DNA of 64,000 nt from Siniperca chuatsi. Lineage: Eukaryota; Chordata; Actinopteri; Centrarchiformes; Sinipercidae. The position numbers were made by a program, and so were the translations under genes. Position 1 is the stretch's first letter; every line of letters begins with the position of its first letter. The notes beneath the pieces were generated by a model that had not been told where the DNA came from, did no database searches, and worked only from the letters and a program-made list of their open reading frames with translations. Below are positions 11,543-23,900 of the stretch, in pieces. Location of the stretch: NCBI RefSeq assembly GCF_020085105.1, contig NC_058046.1, positions 10,934,175 to 10,998,174 on the forward strand, written 5' to 3'.

Positions 11543-12791
11543 CTAACTGAACAGCTTGATGAAGCAGCCATGGCAGTAGGGTTTGTCATTTTGTTCTTTA
11601 AAGGTGCCTTTGTTGAGTTGTTTCAGGCAGAAGGCGCAGACAAAGTGCTCCGGGTGGAACTTCTTGGACATGGCTGTGATACAGCGTCCCGTGATGGGCT
11701 TCTGACAGCCGGAGCAGAGGGAGCCACGGCGCTCGTGGTAGTGCACTTCACAGTAGGGCTGGCCATCGTGCTCAAAGAAACTTCCATTCACAAACGGGGT
11801 GAAGCACTCCTGTAAACGAAGACATGAGAGAGAAGAGGAAGATGCTGTTATTCTAATTATTCTTATTACAGTATCTTATAGAGGCACGCTAGCTATCAGA
11901 AATGCAAGATACAGACCCTGCAAACAAAACACTCAGGATGCCAAAGGCTGTTCAGCGCTGAGATGTAGTTCTCCAAAATGGCTCTGGCACAGCCGCCACA
12001 TTTTGGTGCAAACATGTCAAAGTAATCCTTCCTGCAATAGGCTTTTCCGTCCTTTTCATGAAAACCTTCATAGGAATAACAGTAACAGACAACAGATTTG
12101 AATCAGTGAATACAAAATGCAGTAGTAGTACTGTATATTTAAAAGTCATTGTAATAATTCAATACAAGAAATCACAATACCCTCTGGGCCAAAGAAGGAT
12201 CCACACTGAGCGCAGAAGAAGTGTTCAGGATGCCATGTCCTATCCAGCGCCGTCACAACTTTCTAAAAGAGACATGACAACATTTATTGTTGGCTGACTG
12301 TAATCGACAACAGACGTGACCACATATGTAAACAGCAGCGACTCACATCCAGTATGGGCCCGTTGCAGTAGTAGCACCGTGGGGAGAACAAGTTATGGTA
12401 ATCTGTCTCACAGTATGGCTGTCCGTCACGCTCAAAGAAGTTCCTGGAGCCTATCTCCTCTTGACAGTGTGTGCACACAAAGTGTTCAGGGTGCCATGTG
12501 CGGCCCATGGCAGTCACCACCTATACAAACAGAAAAGTGGATTGTGCATTTAGTATGCAAACTCTAAAAATTATTAGAATTATCATATATTTATATTTCA
12601 TATATAGTATCTTAACAAAAGCATCTCACCTGTCCCACAATTGGCTTACAGCAGGCACCGCAAACTCCTTTAGCTACCGTCTGCACACCCAGTTTGTTGA
12701 GGTCAGACTGCAGGCTACCAAGCATATTGTCCAGCTTGTTGACCTGTGTCGGAGGCCCACCTGGAACGCCACCCTTTCCTTGGGCCATAAT
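11543..12791 (-). CDS. pxn: paxillin LD5 and four LIM domain exons
   Basis: Five exons (12791-12630, 12520-12347, 12262-12181, 12065-11917, 11809-11543) encode LD5 and LIM1-LIM4. Each LIM shows the zinc pattern C-x2-C ... H-x2-C/C-x2-C ... C. Examples are [11 protein letters not shown] in LIM1, [11 protein letters not shown] in LIM2, [11 protein letters not shown] in LIM3 and [11 protein letters not shown] in LIM4. All zinc ligands I could check are present. The protein ends CFIKLFS, with the stop at 11545-11543. LIM2-LIM3 are the parts known to be needed for focal-adhesion targeting. The donor after exon 12065-11917 is gtctgt, weak but in the expected position. Confidence 0.96.
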
Positions 12792-15700
12792 CTGAAATGG
12801 TTAAATTATGAAAACAGTTGTGTTGAAGATGTGCCTGATACACACAGTAATATAACATAATTAGGTATACAATGTTCAAGATTGAGGTTACTAAGATGAA
12901 AAATGATCATGGTATGCTTCTTAGAAGTGTTAAAAACAGAAGGGATAAGAGACAGGGGTTCATGCCTGCATTGGAGGGAAGATTGGGTCACACTCTGTTT
13001 GGCAGCCTACAGACACCAGGACTTTGGGTACAATTGGTGTCATTGGCTCTACTGGTGGAGGCCGGGTTGGGGTTTTAAGAACAGGAGGAGGGGGCTCTGG
13101 TTTGGGGGCAGGCTGTTCCTGAATTGGGGCAGGTGGAGGTGCAGCTTTTATAATCCGCCGCGGTGCAGCGGGAACTGGATCCTGGATGTAGGGAGGTTGT
13201 GGAGGGGGAGAGGGAGGTGGAAGAGGAGGAAGAGGAGGTGGTGGTGGTATAGGGACAGGGGGCTGCTGTACTGGGAGTGATCGCTTAGTTTCTTCTACAA
13301 TAGGAGGGCGACGAGGGGTGGGAGGAGAGAGAGGTGGGAGCACCTTCCTCACAGGGACAGGCGACTCTGGGGGAATTATGATCTACAGAAGAGGAGAGAA
13401 AGACAGAGAGAAGGAAGGGAACACAGAGAGAAACATGTGTAGAAAACTAAAAAGGTAAATTAATTGTGAAATTTTTTGGGGGAAAACTGCTGAGCACACT
13501 GGAGCCAACCTTTTCGACCTCACTGCCGGCTCCATCAGGACGGAATCGCTGGGGTTTGGACAAGACAATGACACCCTCTGTCAGCCAGTCATCAGACTGC
13601 TTACGTCGCCGCTCTGAGCGGCCGATCCCAAACTTGCCCTGAAGCTCCTCTATGAGGCGGTCCTGAGAAGTGTTCTTGTTTACAATGATGGGTCCCATCT
13701 TCCTGCGCAGGTGACCATCTCGGTACATGGGGTGCACATTGGGAGTCTCCTTGGTGCGTCTAATCACTGATTTTATCTAAGAGGGAATGGTGAGCACCTT
13801 ATCATATGTCCACACCAAACATAACACAGCTGAAGCACTTACAGCAGAGCTCTGGGGCAGCAGGTGAGTCGCTCAAATTGTGATTTTTTAAGTCTCTGAC
13901 AGGCCAGGATGCAGTGGTCAGTGGGCTTAGAGTCACACTTCATGCACTTCTAGCATGCTTATGTCAGATGCCATCCCTACCCATGAACTTCCCTCCCAGC
14001 CTTCCCAGTCTGTCAAGCAACCACACCAACTTCACAACGCAGGTCACATTAGGGTCCTTCACACAAAACTGGCACAACAGGTAAGCAGGACTGTGGTGTA
14101 TATGTGCAATGCTGAGTACTGGCCAATCAGTGAGTTACTTGTGCAGTATCAAAGCAAAAACTCTTGATTAGAAAGAGTTACTCCCGTTTTGAGCAAACTC
14201 CTATTCCACTAGCTTCGGTCTGAATGTATTTTCAAAAAGGTTCATCTTTATTTTTGCAAAGCTCAAACATAACACTGTTTTGTTCTGCCCAGTTAAATGG
14301 GTTTCTAACACTGGACTGGACAGTAAAATTAAAGCACCTTGTCACCACCCATGAGGCCTGACAGTAGGGCTACAGTTTTTTTGATTGTCAGATTTTTGAT
14401 TTTGTTTTATCAATCATTAACCATGTAGTCTACGAAAGGTAAAACAAAACACTAATACAGTAAATGCCCCTCACAAGTTCAGAAAGCCTGCTGTGTTTTA
14501 TGTCACCAATAGTCTATAACCCAAAGATATTCAACTTAAAATAATTTAAAAATACAGAAAAGCAGGAAATTTTTATATTTTAAGAGCTGAAAAAAGTGAT
14601 TTTTTTTTGCTTGATTAAACTGAAACAATTAATCGATTATAAAAATTGTTGATTTGAATTCAGCTCTATCTGATAGTGCTAACCAACTCTTGGAGATGAT
14701 ATTGACTGCAATTATAACAATCCTTGTCTTATCTGTGTTAAAATGACAAGGTGCATAAATTATACTAGTGAGCAAACTAGGTGATAAATATTTGATGTCA
14801 TGTTTCAGCTTTTCAAAAAGACATATGAGAAAAACCCTCGAAGCGGAGGCCAGCTTGTTCAGACGCATCAGTCTCATAAGCAAGAGCAAAAAAAAAAGGC
14901 AAAATGTGAGCTAAACCAGCCCATCTTGTGTCAAGCAGGAGTGGAGATGCATACATGTCCGGATGCAGAGACTCTGTCTATATTAGGATTCTGCAGCAGG
15001 GGCAGGTCCAGGGCAACGTCAGGGGTCCCGGGGCATGAAGATGGTGTCATGGACTCATCCATCCAGCTGGCCTCTGTCAGCGGGGTCATGCTGCCATCGG
15101 TGTACGGCCTGTCAGTGTAAGGCGTCATGGTGCCATCCAGTCCATCATGGAAGGACACGGACAGCTCCTCATCAGCCCAGTCCAGATCTCCATTCCCATC
15201 AGTGCCTCCGTCCACTGAGTCGTCTGTGATGGTGTTGGTGGCGCTGGTGAAAGTGTCCGGCTGCACGCTGTTTCTGTCCATGGGCAGGATGAACTCCTCG
15301 TGCACCTCCTGCATTCCTCTGCCTAGACACTGTGCCTCCATCTTCAGCTGTGGTTCCTCCACATGTGCTGCTGAGTGATTCTCTGCAAAACTCATTGCTA
15401 GCAGCTTGTCTAGTGCCTCGTCCAGGGAAGGCTCTACCATGGAGGGTTGCTGTACAGCGAGGGGGCTGGCTCTCTGGGCTGCGGGTGCCGACTCAAACAG
15501 CTGTCTGCTGGGGCTAGTGAAGGCCAGTGGAGAGGGGACCATCAATGGAGAGACTGGAGATGGTGAGGATGTTTTTGAGGAAGCATGTGCAGAAGGCTGA
15601 GCTATAGAGACAGCAACAGGGAGGGGTGAAGGAGTCTTTGGAGCTGAGAGAGGAGGGGTAAGGTTTTTTGAAGGAGGAGGAGTGGAGAAAGTCAAATCGA

Positions 15701-18700
15701 GGTCATGAAAAGAAGCAGACCCCTTGCTCTCAGGAGCACAAGAGAATTTACTGACAGTATTTGAGGGTGAGACCCGTTCTACAGATGGACTAGGGGACTT
15801 GGAGGACTTGTGGTCCAGGACGGTGTTAACTGAGGTAAGTGAGGGGGTGGTGGTGGTATTGGAAGGACTTGGGCTATTTCTCATCAGGCTGGAGTTAGAG
15901 GAAGCAGACTGAGAGAGGACTAGCAGAGACTTGGTTTGGGACGACAGCATGGTGGCAGAGACATCTATGACAGAGTCCAAGTCTAGGTCACTGACTGCAG
16001 AGAGTGTGGATATAGGACTGTGGGGAGGGAGGCGGTTCAGATGGGGCATCGACATGCCACCGTCTCCTCCATCCTCATCTATGTGCAGCTCTAGACCCGC
16101 AGGCAAAGAGAAGAGAGGAGAGGCACAGGCAGACGGGTGGGACAGACTAAGGAAAGGAGAAGCCACTGGGGTGATGGAGGAAGAGACTGGAGGATGAGGA
16201 GAGCTGGAAGATGCTCCTGCTGGGTCCAGCAGAGAGCCCAAAGAACTGGGCTAGAGGACAGAGAAGCATAAGCAAGACAAGAGGAAGAGGACAGAGAAAT
16301 CATCAGGAATATGACAGGAGAAGCTTGTGTTTTGTTGATAAAGTGAAGCCTTTCCAATATTCACTCATGCTGCTTTGTACCTTGAAGTCAGACAAAGAAG
16401 CCATCAGCTCATCTAGCTCTCTTGTGGCACAGGAAGCTGAAATTCTGGCTTGCTGCTGAGAGGGTGTGTCCAAATCGCTGTGGTGAGCGGAGGGGCTGGA
16501 AAATACGAATACGATTTGTAATTACATTCAAACATGGAAACCTTACTAACAGCAGAACTCAAAATATCTATTGTCCAAGTTCGCACTAGATTCCCTACAA
16601 GAAGCCAAAATCTTTCTCTAGCTTAGAGCTCTTACACACCAAGCCGACTTCAGAGAACAAGCTCCAACAGTATTGTATTACCTCCCATCTACTATTAAAA
16701 TTAGCAATTGGACACTCCGCAAAGACACCAGCTAATAGGCTAGCTGCAAGCAGGCATGCATGTACGTTCTGAGGAAGTAAGTGGTCAGTGGTCTGTGTTC
16801 CTAATCCAAAAACATCTGACAGAGAAACAAAACAAACTAGCTACCATTTTGATGCCACTATAAACCTGCTTAAATGGTCTGATACTGTGTGGGCAGAATT
16901 GAGAATATGTCTGATAAGAAGATGAAAATGCCATTGTCTTGTCTTTTGCCTTGTAGAAGAAAAAACTAAAAAGGTGGAGGAAAAAGACAGCCACAGATGC
17001 TCAACAATGACCCAGCGGCGCCCAGTGGCCTACTGTAATCTAGGTGTGTTGGCACTATGATGATGGCATGCACTGTTCCAACTTTTTACAGATAGACAGA
17101 TACAGCTTCCAAGGTACATGTAGTACTGAGCCAATACCAGAAACCAGAAAATATAAGAAAGCTGCAGCCCTAATAATTTTTTTGTCTTTTGGACCTTATA
17201 AAGATTGTGAAATAGGCTTTGCCACGCACTGCTTTATTAACAGTTAACAAAGAAGCTCGATTTGGACAAGCTAACGTTTTGTAGCTAAGTTTGAACAGCA
17301 GCATTTCAAGTAATAGCTACCGACAGCAGTTTGGCCAGGTGTGCAGAAGCAACAGATTGCACATGGTTTGAACTTCTCTCTCAAGGTCTATTTTGTCATT
17401 CTTTACACAACTACTTCTGTCACTTTTCGTATGTACAAACAAGTGCAATACTATGAATGCCTTTGAGGAAAGACTGTATGAAAATGCGCGCCATTATCCT
17501 TATATTTGAACAATTATCCTGTCTCCCACCTCTATATGATGGCCAGCTTTTCACCCCAGCTTCAAGTGAGGCCATTGGACACAGCCATAAACAGCTTTTG
17601 CCTTCAGATGTGGTCGGACGACATGCAGTACGAACAAGTTTTTTCAATGCAAGACCACCTCTTTCTTTTTCAGTTTAATGAGAGTCATGGAAGCCTACGT
17701 CAGAGTTAGAGACCAGCTGCAGTGGAGAGACTGTGTGTACCTGGGTGAAGGCACTGAGCCCTCCAGCTCGTCCAGCAGACTCTCCACAGTGGGTCGGGTC
17801 TCATCCAGCCTTGTTCCGTTCCGCTTGGGTTTGTCCTGAGGGGGAGGGCTCACCATGATGTCAGGGGCGCTGCCGTTCTCGTAGTGGGTGATGCTGCAGG
17901 ATGGTAAAGGTGGAGCTGCCTCCTCTGTGGACACATAACAGTATAACTAATTGTGCTCACCACAAACAGGTCTGGTAAAGCTGAAGGCTTTGTGTCTACC
18001 TGTAGTGGGGAATGAAGGGGAGCTCTGTTGCACTGCGTTGAGTTCCAGCAGCAGCCTGTCGAGCTCTGAGAGGTTACTTCCCAGGGCAGAGGTCATGGCT
18101 GCTGTTGACGGGTCTGATGACTTCTGTTTGTTTGGAAAACTGAGAAGGAGACAGAGAGCGACAACTGCTAATAGCAACTAGCAGGAAAATGACAGACAGT
18201 CAACTTATACACACAACCTTTCAAGTGTGTGGCAGGATACCTGTAGACGTGGTCCTCTTCAATGTGAGACAACGGAGAGCTGCTACTGTCCCTGGACCAT
18301 GAGCTCTTCTGAGCCGAACCTAACGACTGCAGAGGATAAATCAGTCAGACATACTGAGAAAACTTGTTTTTTCACTTGGCATTCACTATGACATTCATCT
18401 GGACCCAGTTAACTGTGTAAGACTGAACGTCTCTGCTCATATTTCTTTTCTGATTAATGTGATATCTGAGATTGTGATCAGATCACAAAAGTATCAAATG
18501 CACACAGACATACGATACTTGTGGCTTTAAATGTTTTTTCTACCCCTTTTCTACATCTTTCATATGTCTACCAAATTTAATTTGTGCTGTGTCACTTCCT
18601 TGTACTATGTCAAACTTATTAAGCACTTTATGACAAACCTGTTTGTTGAATTATTTCACGAGGAAACATTAGTTCATGAGTTTGGTTATGCATGGTCACA

Positions 18701-20862
18701 CTACAGACACCTACCTGCTGAGAGGAGTGGTGGGAGTCCGGCTGATCTATCAGGGACCCGTTCAGAGCCTCGGCTGAGGGTGGAGGAGGGACTGGAGGTG
18801 GAACTGACACATCCTGGTAGGAGTGTCCTCCGGTGGGGATGGAGTAGGGGGTCTCGTCAGACAAGAACACAGGTCGCTTTGAGATGTGGGACGTAGTAGA
18901 TTCCAGGTCCGCCAGCAACGCGTCTGAAAGATTTAATAGTTAAAGTTTTACTATATTTATGTTGCAAGGGGCACTTACACTACAGTAGATACACATTACA
19001 ATGGTGCTAGTCAAATAACTAAATTAAATATTTGTATTTGCTTTTAGTGTCGATTCATCAAAATTGGACACAGTAATTCCTCATGTCATTGGAGCAAATA
19101 CATCAGAGACAAATTCCTGAACTGTTTTTGCAAGATAGTTAAACCTACAAATATGGTTGGTCTGGAGACCAATGAATCCTTTACTGGGGTTGTTGGGTGC
19201 TTTGAGGAGGCGACTACTAAATGTGGTGTCAGTCTGTAAACAGACAATAGCAGCGAGTCTGAGTTAGTCCCTCATTCCAACCTGTCTCCAAAAAAAGCCT
19301 TCTCCTCAGCGCAGATCATCCAAGAGTAAGGTGAGGCTACGTAACCATCACAACATGGCACAGTACATCACTGAGCCCAACTTCATACCTAAACCCATTA
19401 GGCTTACATAAAATATCCCTCTGAAATCCCTAACATACTTTTTCCATCAGTCCACACTACAACCCTGCTGACAATGAGAGCTAACTGTCTATGAGCTTGA
19501 TCTATCATTTCAGTATATTATACCTCTGTGAATAACGAATGTCTTTGATTAGTCTCTGTTTTATGAGAACGAGTGGGAACTTAACAAGACAGACAGATAG
19601 GAACAAAGAAGCAGACAGACTGAAAGTGTTTCTGAATCCAGTCCAGGGTTGAGGGGGTACAGTGTTACCCTGCTGAGTGTTCGGTGGAACGCAGGAACAA
19701 AATAGACTCTTACATCACACAATCCATCCATCCTCAGCCTGTCCAGAATAGACCGCAATCACCGGCTGCATACTGTTACACTACAGGGGCTTAAAACGGT
19801 TATAGTCTGTTTCAACGAATCACTGCACTTTTAAGTTCATAACACCAGAGGAGCAGGGTCGAAAACTGTCCAATTAACCAGAAGGTCCGCTAGCTTACCA
19901 GGCTCACGCCGCTTCTAAAATACAATTTACGCAAGTAGAAAGTGTCTATCTAAATTTAAAATCTGTTCATGTATGAAAATGTTATGAGTTATTTAAAAAA
20001 AATTATGTTTGGGAAAAAAAGAAGTGGGACATTAGTTAAGTGATGATGGATTACTTGTAGGCATACTAACCATTTTTCTATTATCTGAATCATCCTACTT
20101 CTCCAAATACGCCAGCATTCTTTCACACAACATTAAATTTATCCTACTATAGAGTCAGCAGCAAAGTAAATATTTTACTTAAAAACTTAACGTAAAAGCT
20201 TGAAAGGGACAGTTCACCCCCAAATCAAAAATACATATTTTTCCTCTTACCTGTAGTGCTAGTCATCCATCTACATTGTTTTGGTGTGAGTTGCCAAGTT
20301 TTGGAGATATTAGCCATAGAGACGTCTGCATTTTTTTTATTATTTTTTTTTATATAATGCAACTATATGGAGCTCGACTTGTGGTGCTCAAAGCGCCAAA
20401 AAAAGACATTTAAAAGAAATCAGAAATAATGACCCAGTTACTCAAGATAATCCACAGATTTGTTGTGAGCAGTTTTTATGTAGGAACTATATTTCTTTCT
20501 ATTTAGATTTTGGGGTGAACAGTTGGATCAAGTCTAACTGCACGCCACTGAATACTCATAAGGGCATCTTATTGCTCAGTGAAAATGGCAGACACTGCCT
20601 TCATACCATCCACAATCAAGTGACCATAAAAAACATACACAGAAAGTCCCCTTAGGCTTGGAACAGACTGGTTAAGTTTCTCCTTTGTCTGTGTCAACAT
20701 TGATCTAACAACAAAGCATTCAAAATGTAATCTTATAATGAAACAAAAAAGAAGTTCCCAGTAATCCAAGAACATTTAACTTTTAAAATAGTTAAAAAGC
20801 CAGTAGCTGTACTTACATTATTTGTTCCACCTGCTGTATCTGTAATATCCTCCAAGCAGGAT

Positions 20863-20916
<54 letters not shown>

Positions 20917-23900
20917 GCAGACAGCAGTACAGACAAAGATAGTGTGAGCAACATGGAGTGATAACATGCCATGTCTACTGGGGGGAGTGGTTTCAACAAC
21001 GGTATCCTTTCAGTGCCCCATTATCTTAATAACAAACACTGAACATCTACCTATTTTGTTCATTCTCACCCTAAAATCTGCATTTACAAATGAATACAGC
21101 CAATAGGATTGTAATGTACGTCTGTTATGTTAAATTGCATCTAAAATTGCAAACAAACATTTAAACTTGTGTCTTAAGTTTGAATGTTCAACTCAGATGA
21201 GCTGGGATAAGTTTACAAGAAAAGTGCGATAAACCAGAGACTCTTATACGTCTCTATACCTAAACTTCCACTATGTTCCGCCACTGCTCTTCATCAGTCT
21301 TCAGTCGAAAGGGAGATCCTGCCCAGAAGCTAAAAGTTGAAGTCATGAAGTTTGACATAAACCACATGGGAGCACAAGCCTATTTAAAGCGGTAGGCTCA
21401 GAGAGTAGCCCATGTCTGTGCAAATGTGCTGAAATATCATGACCAGCTCAAAATAATCTGCACCTGGTGCTGACATGCTAAACAAGGTCTTACTGAAGTT
21501 GACTTTGTCACTCATAAAACAAAGCCTCCAGATAGAAAAATACCACAACTGGTTTTGGAACAAAAGGTGAGTCATATAAAATACAGTGTAGGATTTAGAT
21601 TTAGATTCTCATTTCTATTCTAGCAGAACGTAAAAGCTGTCAAACAAAAAGAATAAATGCCTAAAGACTTACTAATTATGGTAATGTATTCCTAGAACTT
21701 TTTTTGTGGCCTTGACAGAGAGGACAGCCGTACTGCCTGAGGTTCTCCAAAACACTTGTAGCCAGAGCCAAGTTTTTGAGACTCTGTCAATAACGATGTC
21801 TCTGCACTCATTATACCCCCTCCCACCTGCTGATACTACACATCTGTGACACAGGCACAGGCCCACGAACACAGAGTAGCATCTCCACAGGGGGAGGACA
21901 TCATCACAGTTAGATTCATTGTTTAAATCAAACTATAATGTCTAATAAATAATGCCTTATTCATTCCTTGGTGGGAAATAAACAGCTACAGTATGTTTCA
22001 GGGTAGATTTGTATGTACTTGTGTTTGTAAAAAAAGAGTGGACAGTCCCAGTGAAAGCTGGTGTCGTCTATGTGTTGTTTTTAGCCCTTCATTCTCAGTG
22101 TCCCTAAATTGAATGCCGATCAGGAGTTGTCCTACATATAGGGGCTTTAAAGAAGATATGGATTAGAGCTGAAACGATTAGTCAATTATTCAACAATCAA
22201 CTAATTGTTAAGTCATTTTTCAAGCAAAAACGCAAAACATTCCATAGTTCCAGCTTTTCTTTACCTTATGCGATAGTACATTTTTTCATCTTTGGGTTTT
22301 AGACTGTTGGTAGGACAAAAAAAAGTGATTTGGTGTGTCCCGTTGGGCTTTAGGAATGTGTGATTTTTCACTTTTTTAACATTAAAATAATAATAATAAA
22401 TCAGCAGATAATAAAATAATTAAAAATAATTGTTAGTTGCAGCCCTAATATGGATGGCACTATAATCACAGTGGAAGACGCACCTGCCTGGATTCTGCTA
22501 TTTCTATATCAGGATAAAGAAAGACTAAAACAGAGCCTTAGGAAAGACCTTTAACACAGTCAGACCTTTTTAAATTTAGCATCAGAGAAGTATAATTACT
22601 ATAATTACTAAATCCAAAATTTCCAGCTCACATCCTTTTGTAGCCTTTGACTAAGTAGCCTGTATTACACACACACCATTCTCGGTAACCATTAAGTGCA
22701 TCTCTTTGATATAATTTACTGCAGGTCATAAAAGGATAAAGACTGAAGATGCTACTGGAATTTTCTTGCTTCTCTAATTTCCCTGAGGGGGGCAGCATTG
22801 AGTCTGGCGTGAGGACGGACAACAAGCCTTCGTCAGTCTCAGACAAGTTTGGTCCACGAAGAGTTAGAAGCATTAAGAATGCAAACATGCACTGTAAGCC
22901 AAGTAACAGGCTAATCTTTTCCATTCCAGACAGGGGGTAGGAGCCACAATGGACAAAGTCCAATTCTGCTCTAATAGCATCCTGACTCAATAGTCCATTG
23001 TGTAAGTTCTGGAGGAATACAGCTGTCATCAAAAAGGACATGACTGGGACTAATAATTCAAGATGAATTCATCAAACCTCAGTCAAACAATATACAGATT
23101 TACTTTAACAGTGGCTCACTCTGTCAGGGGAACCATCTGTGCTCACGCTGTGGTAACTAATTTTCATTATGTTCAACAAACAACTCTCAAGTTATGTGGA
23201 TAGTGACACATTCTTGTGGCAGTGGGTACATGTACAATCTTGCCCGTGCACAGCCCCCCTCCCACCCACCCAAGGCTCTGCCACAGTCCTGCAGTGTTTA
23301 TCAGATGGGCGCAAAGGTGCATGGGGAATTCCACACATTCCTCTGTCCGCTTTGGAGAAAGAAAGCAATCAGGCGGGGACACGGGGAAGGTGGCTATAGG
23401 GAAGGGTACATACGTTTGCCCTAATCCAGTGAAACATCATTTAACATCCAACCTGTCTTAACTGGAATAAAATCTACTCAAGCAGGAGACACATTCCTCC
23501 AACCAATATCGCAGGATTCTAGGTAGAGAGCTGGTGAGGAATGTGCAAGAATACAAAACACCATCTGTCAGTCCAGAAAATGAAAATAATGTGTTGACAA
23601 TTACAGGACCCATTCCACTAACTACAGCATGCTTTGAATTCCAGGATAAGGGAGATGTCAATGTCAATTTTACTGCCCATTTCCCACAGAGCGTGGAGTA
23701 CAGAACAGTGCGGGGGGGTGATGATGGGCCACCAGGGTCCGCAGCTCACCTGTTTATAGCCAGGAGCAAAAAAAAAAAAAAAAAAAAAAAAAAACAGGAC
23801 TGGCCACAGCCCCACACCGAAACCCTACCCCATCAGGCCAACCCGACACGATATTTATATCAAACAAGACAGGCAGGGGCCAGGGAGGGGGGGTGGAGGG

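Noticed and set aside
12903-13280. Plus-strand Trp/Arg/Gly-rich ORF
   Set aside because: It is the antisense of the polyproline-coding paxillin exon.
14931-14954. Stop codon at the end of the large paxillin exon, suggesting a separate short gene or truncated paxillin
   Set aside because: An in-phase donor (CAT|gtatgc) just before it joins cleanly to exon 8. A truncated read-through isoform remains possible but is not needed.
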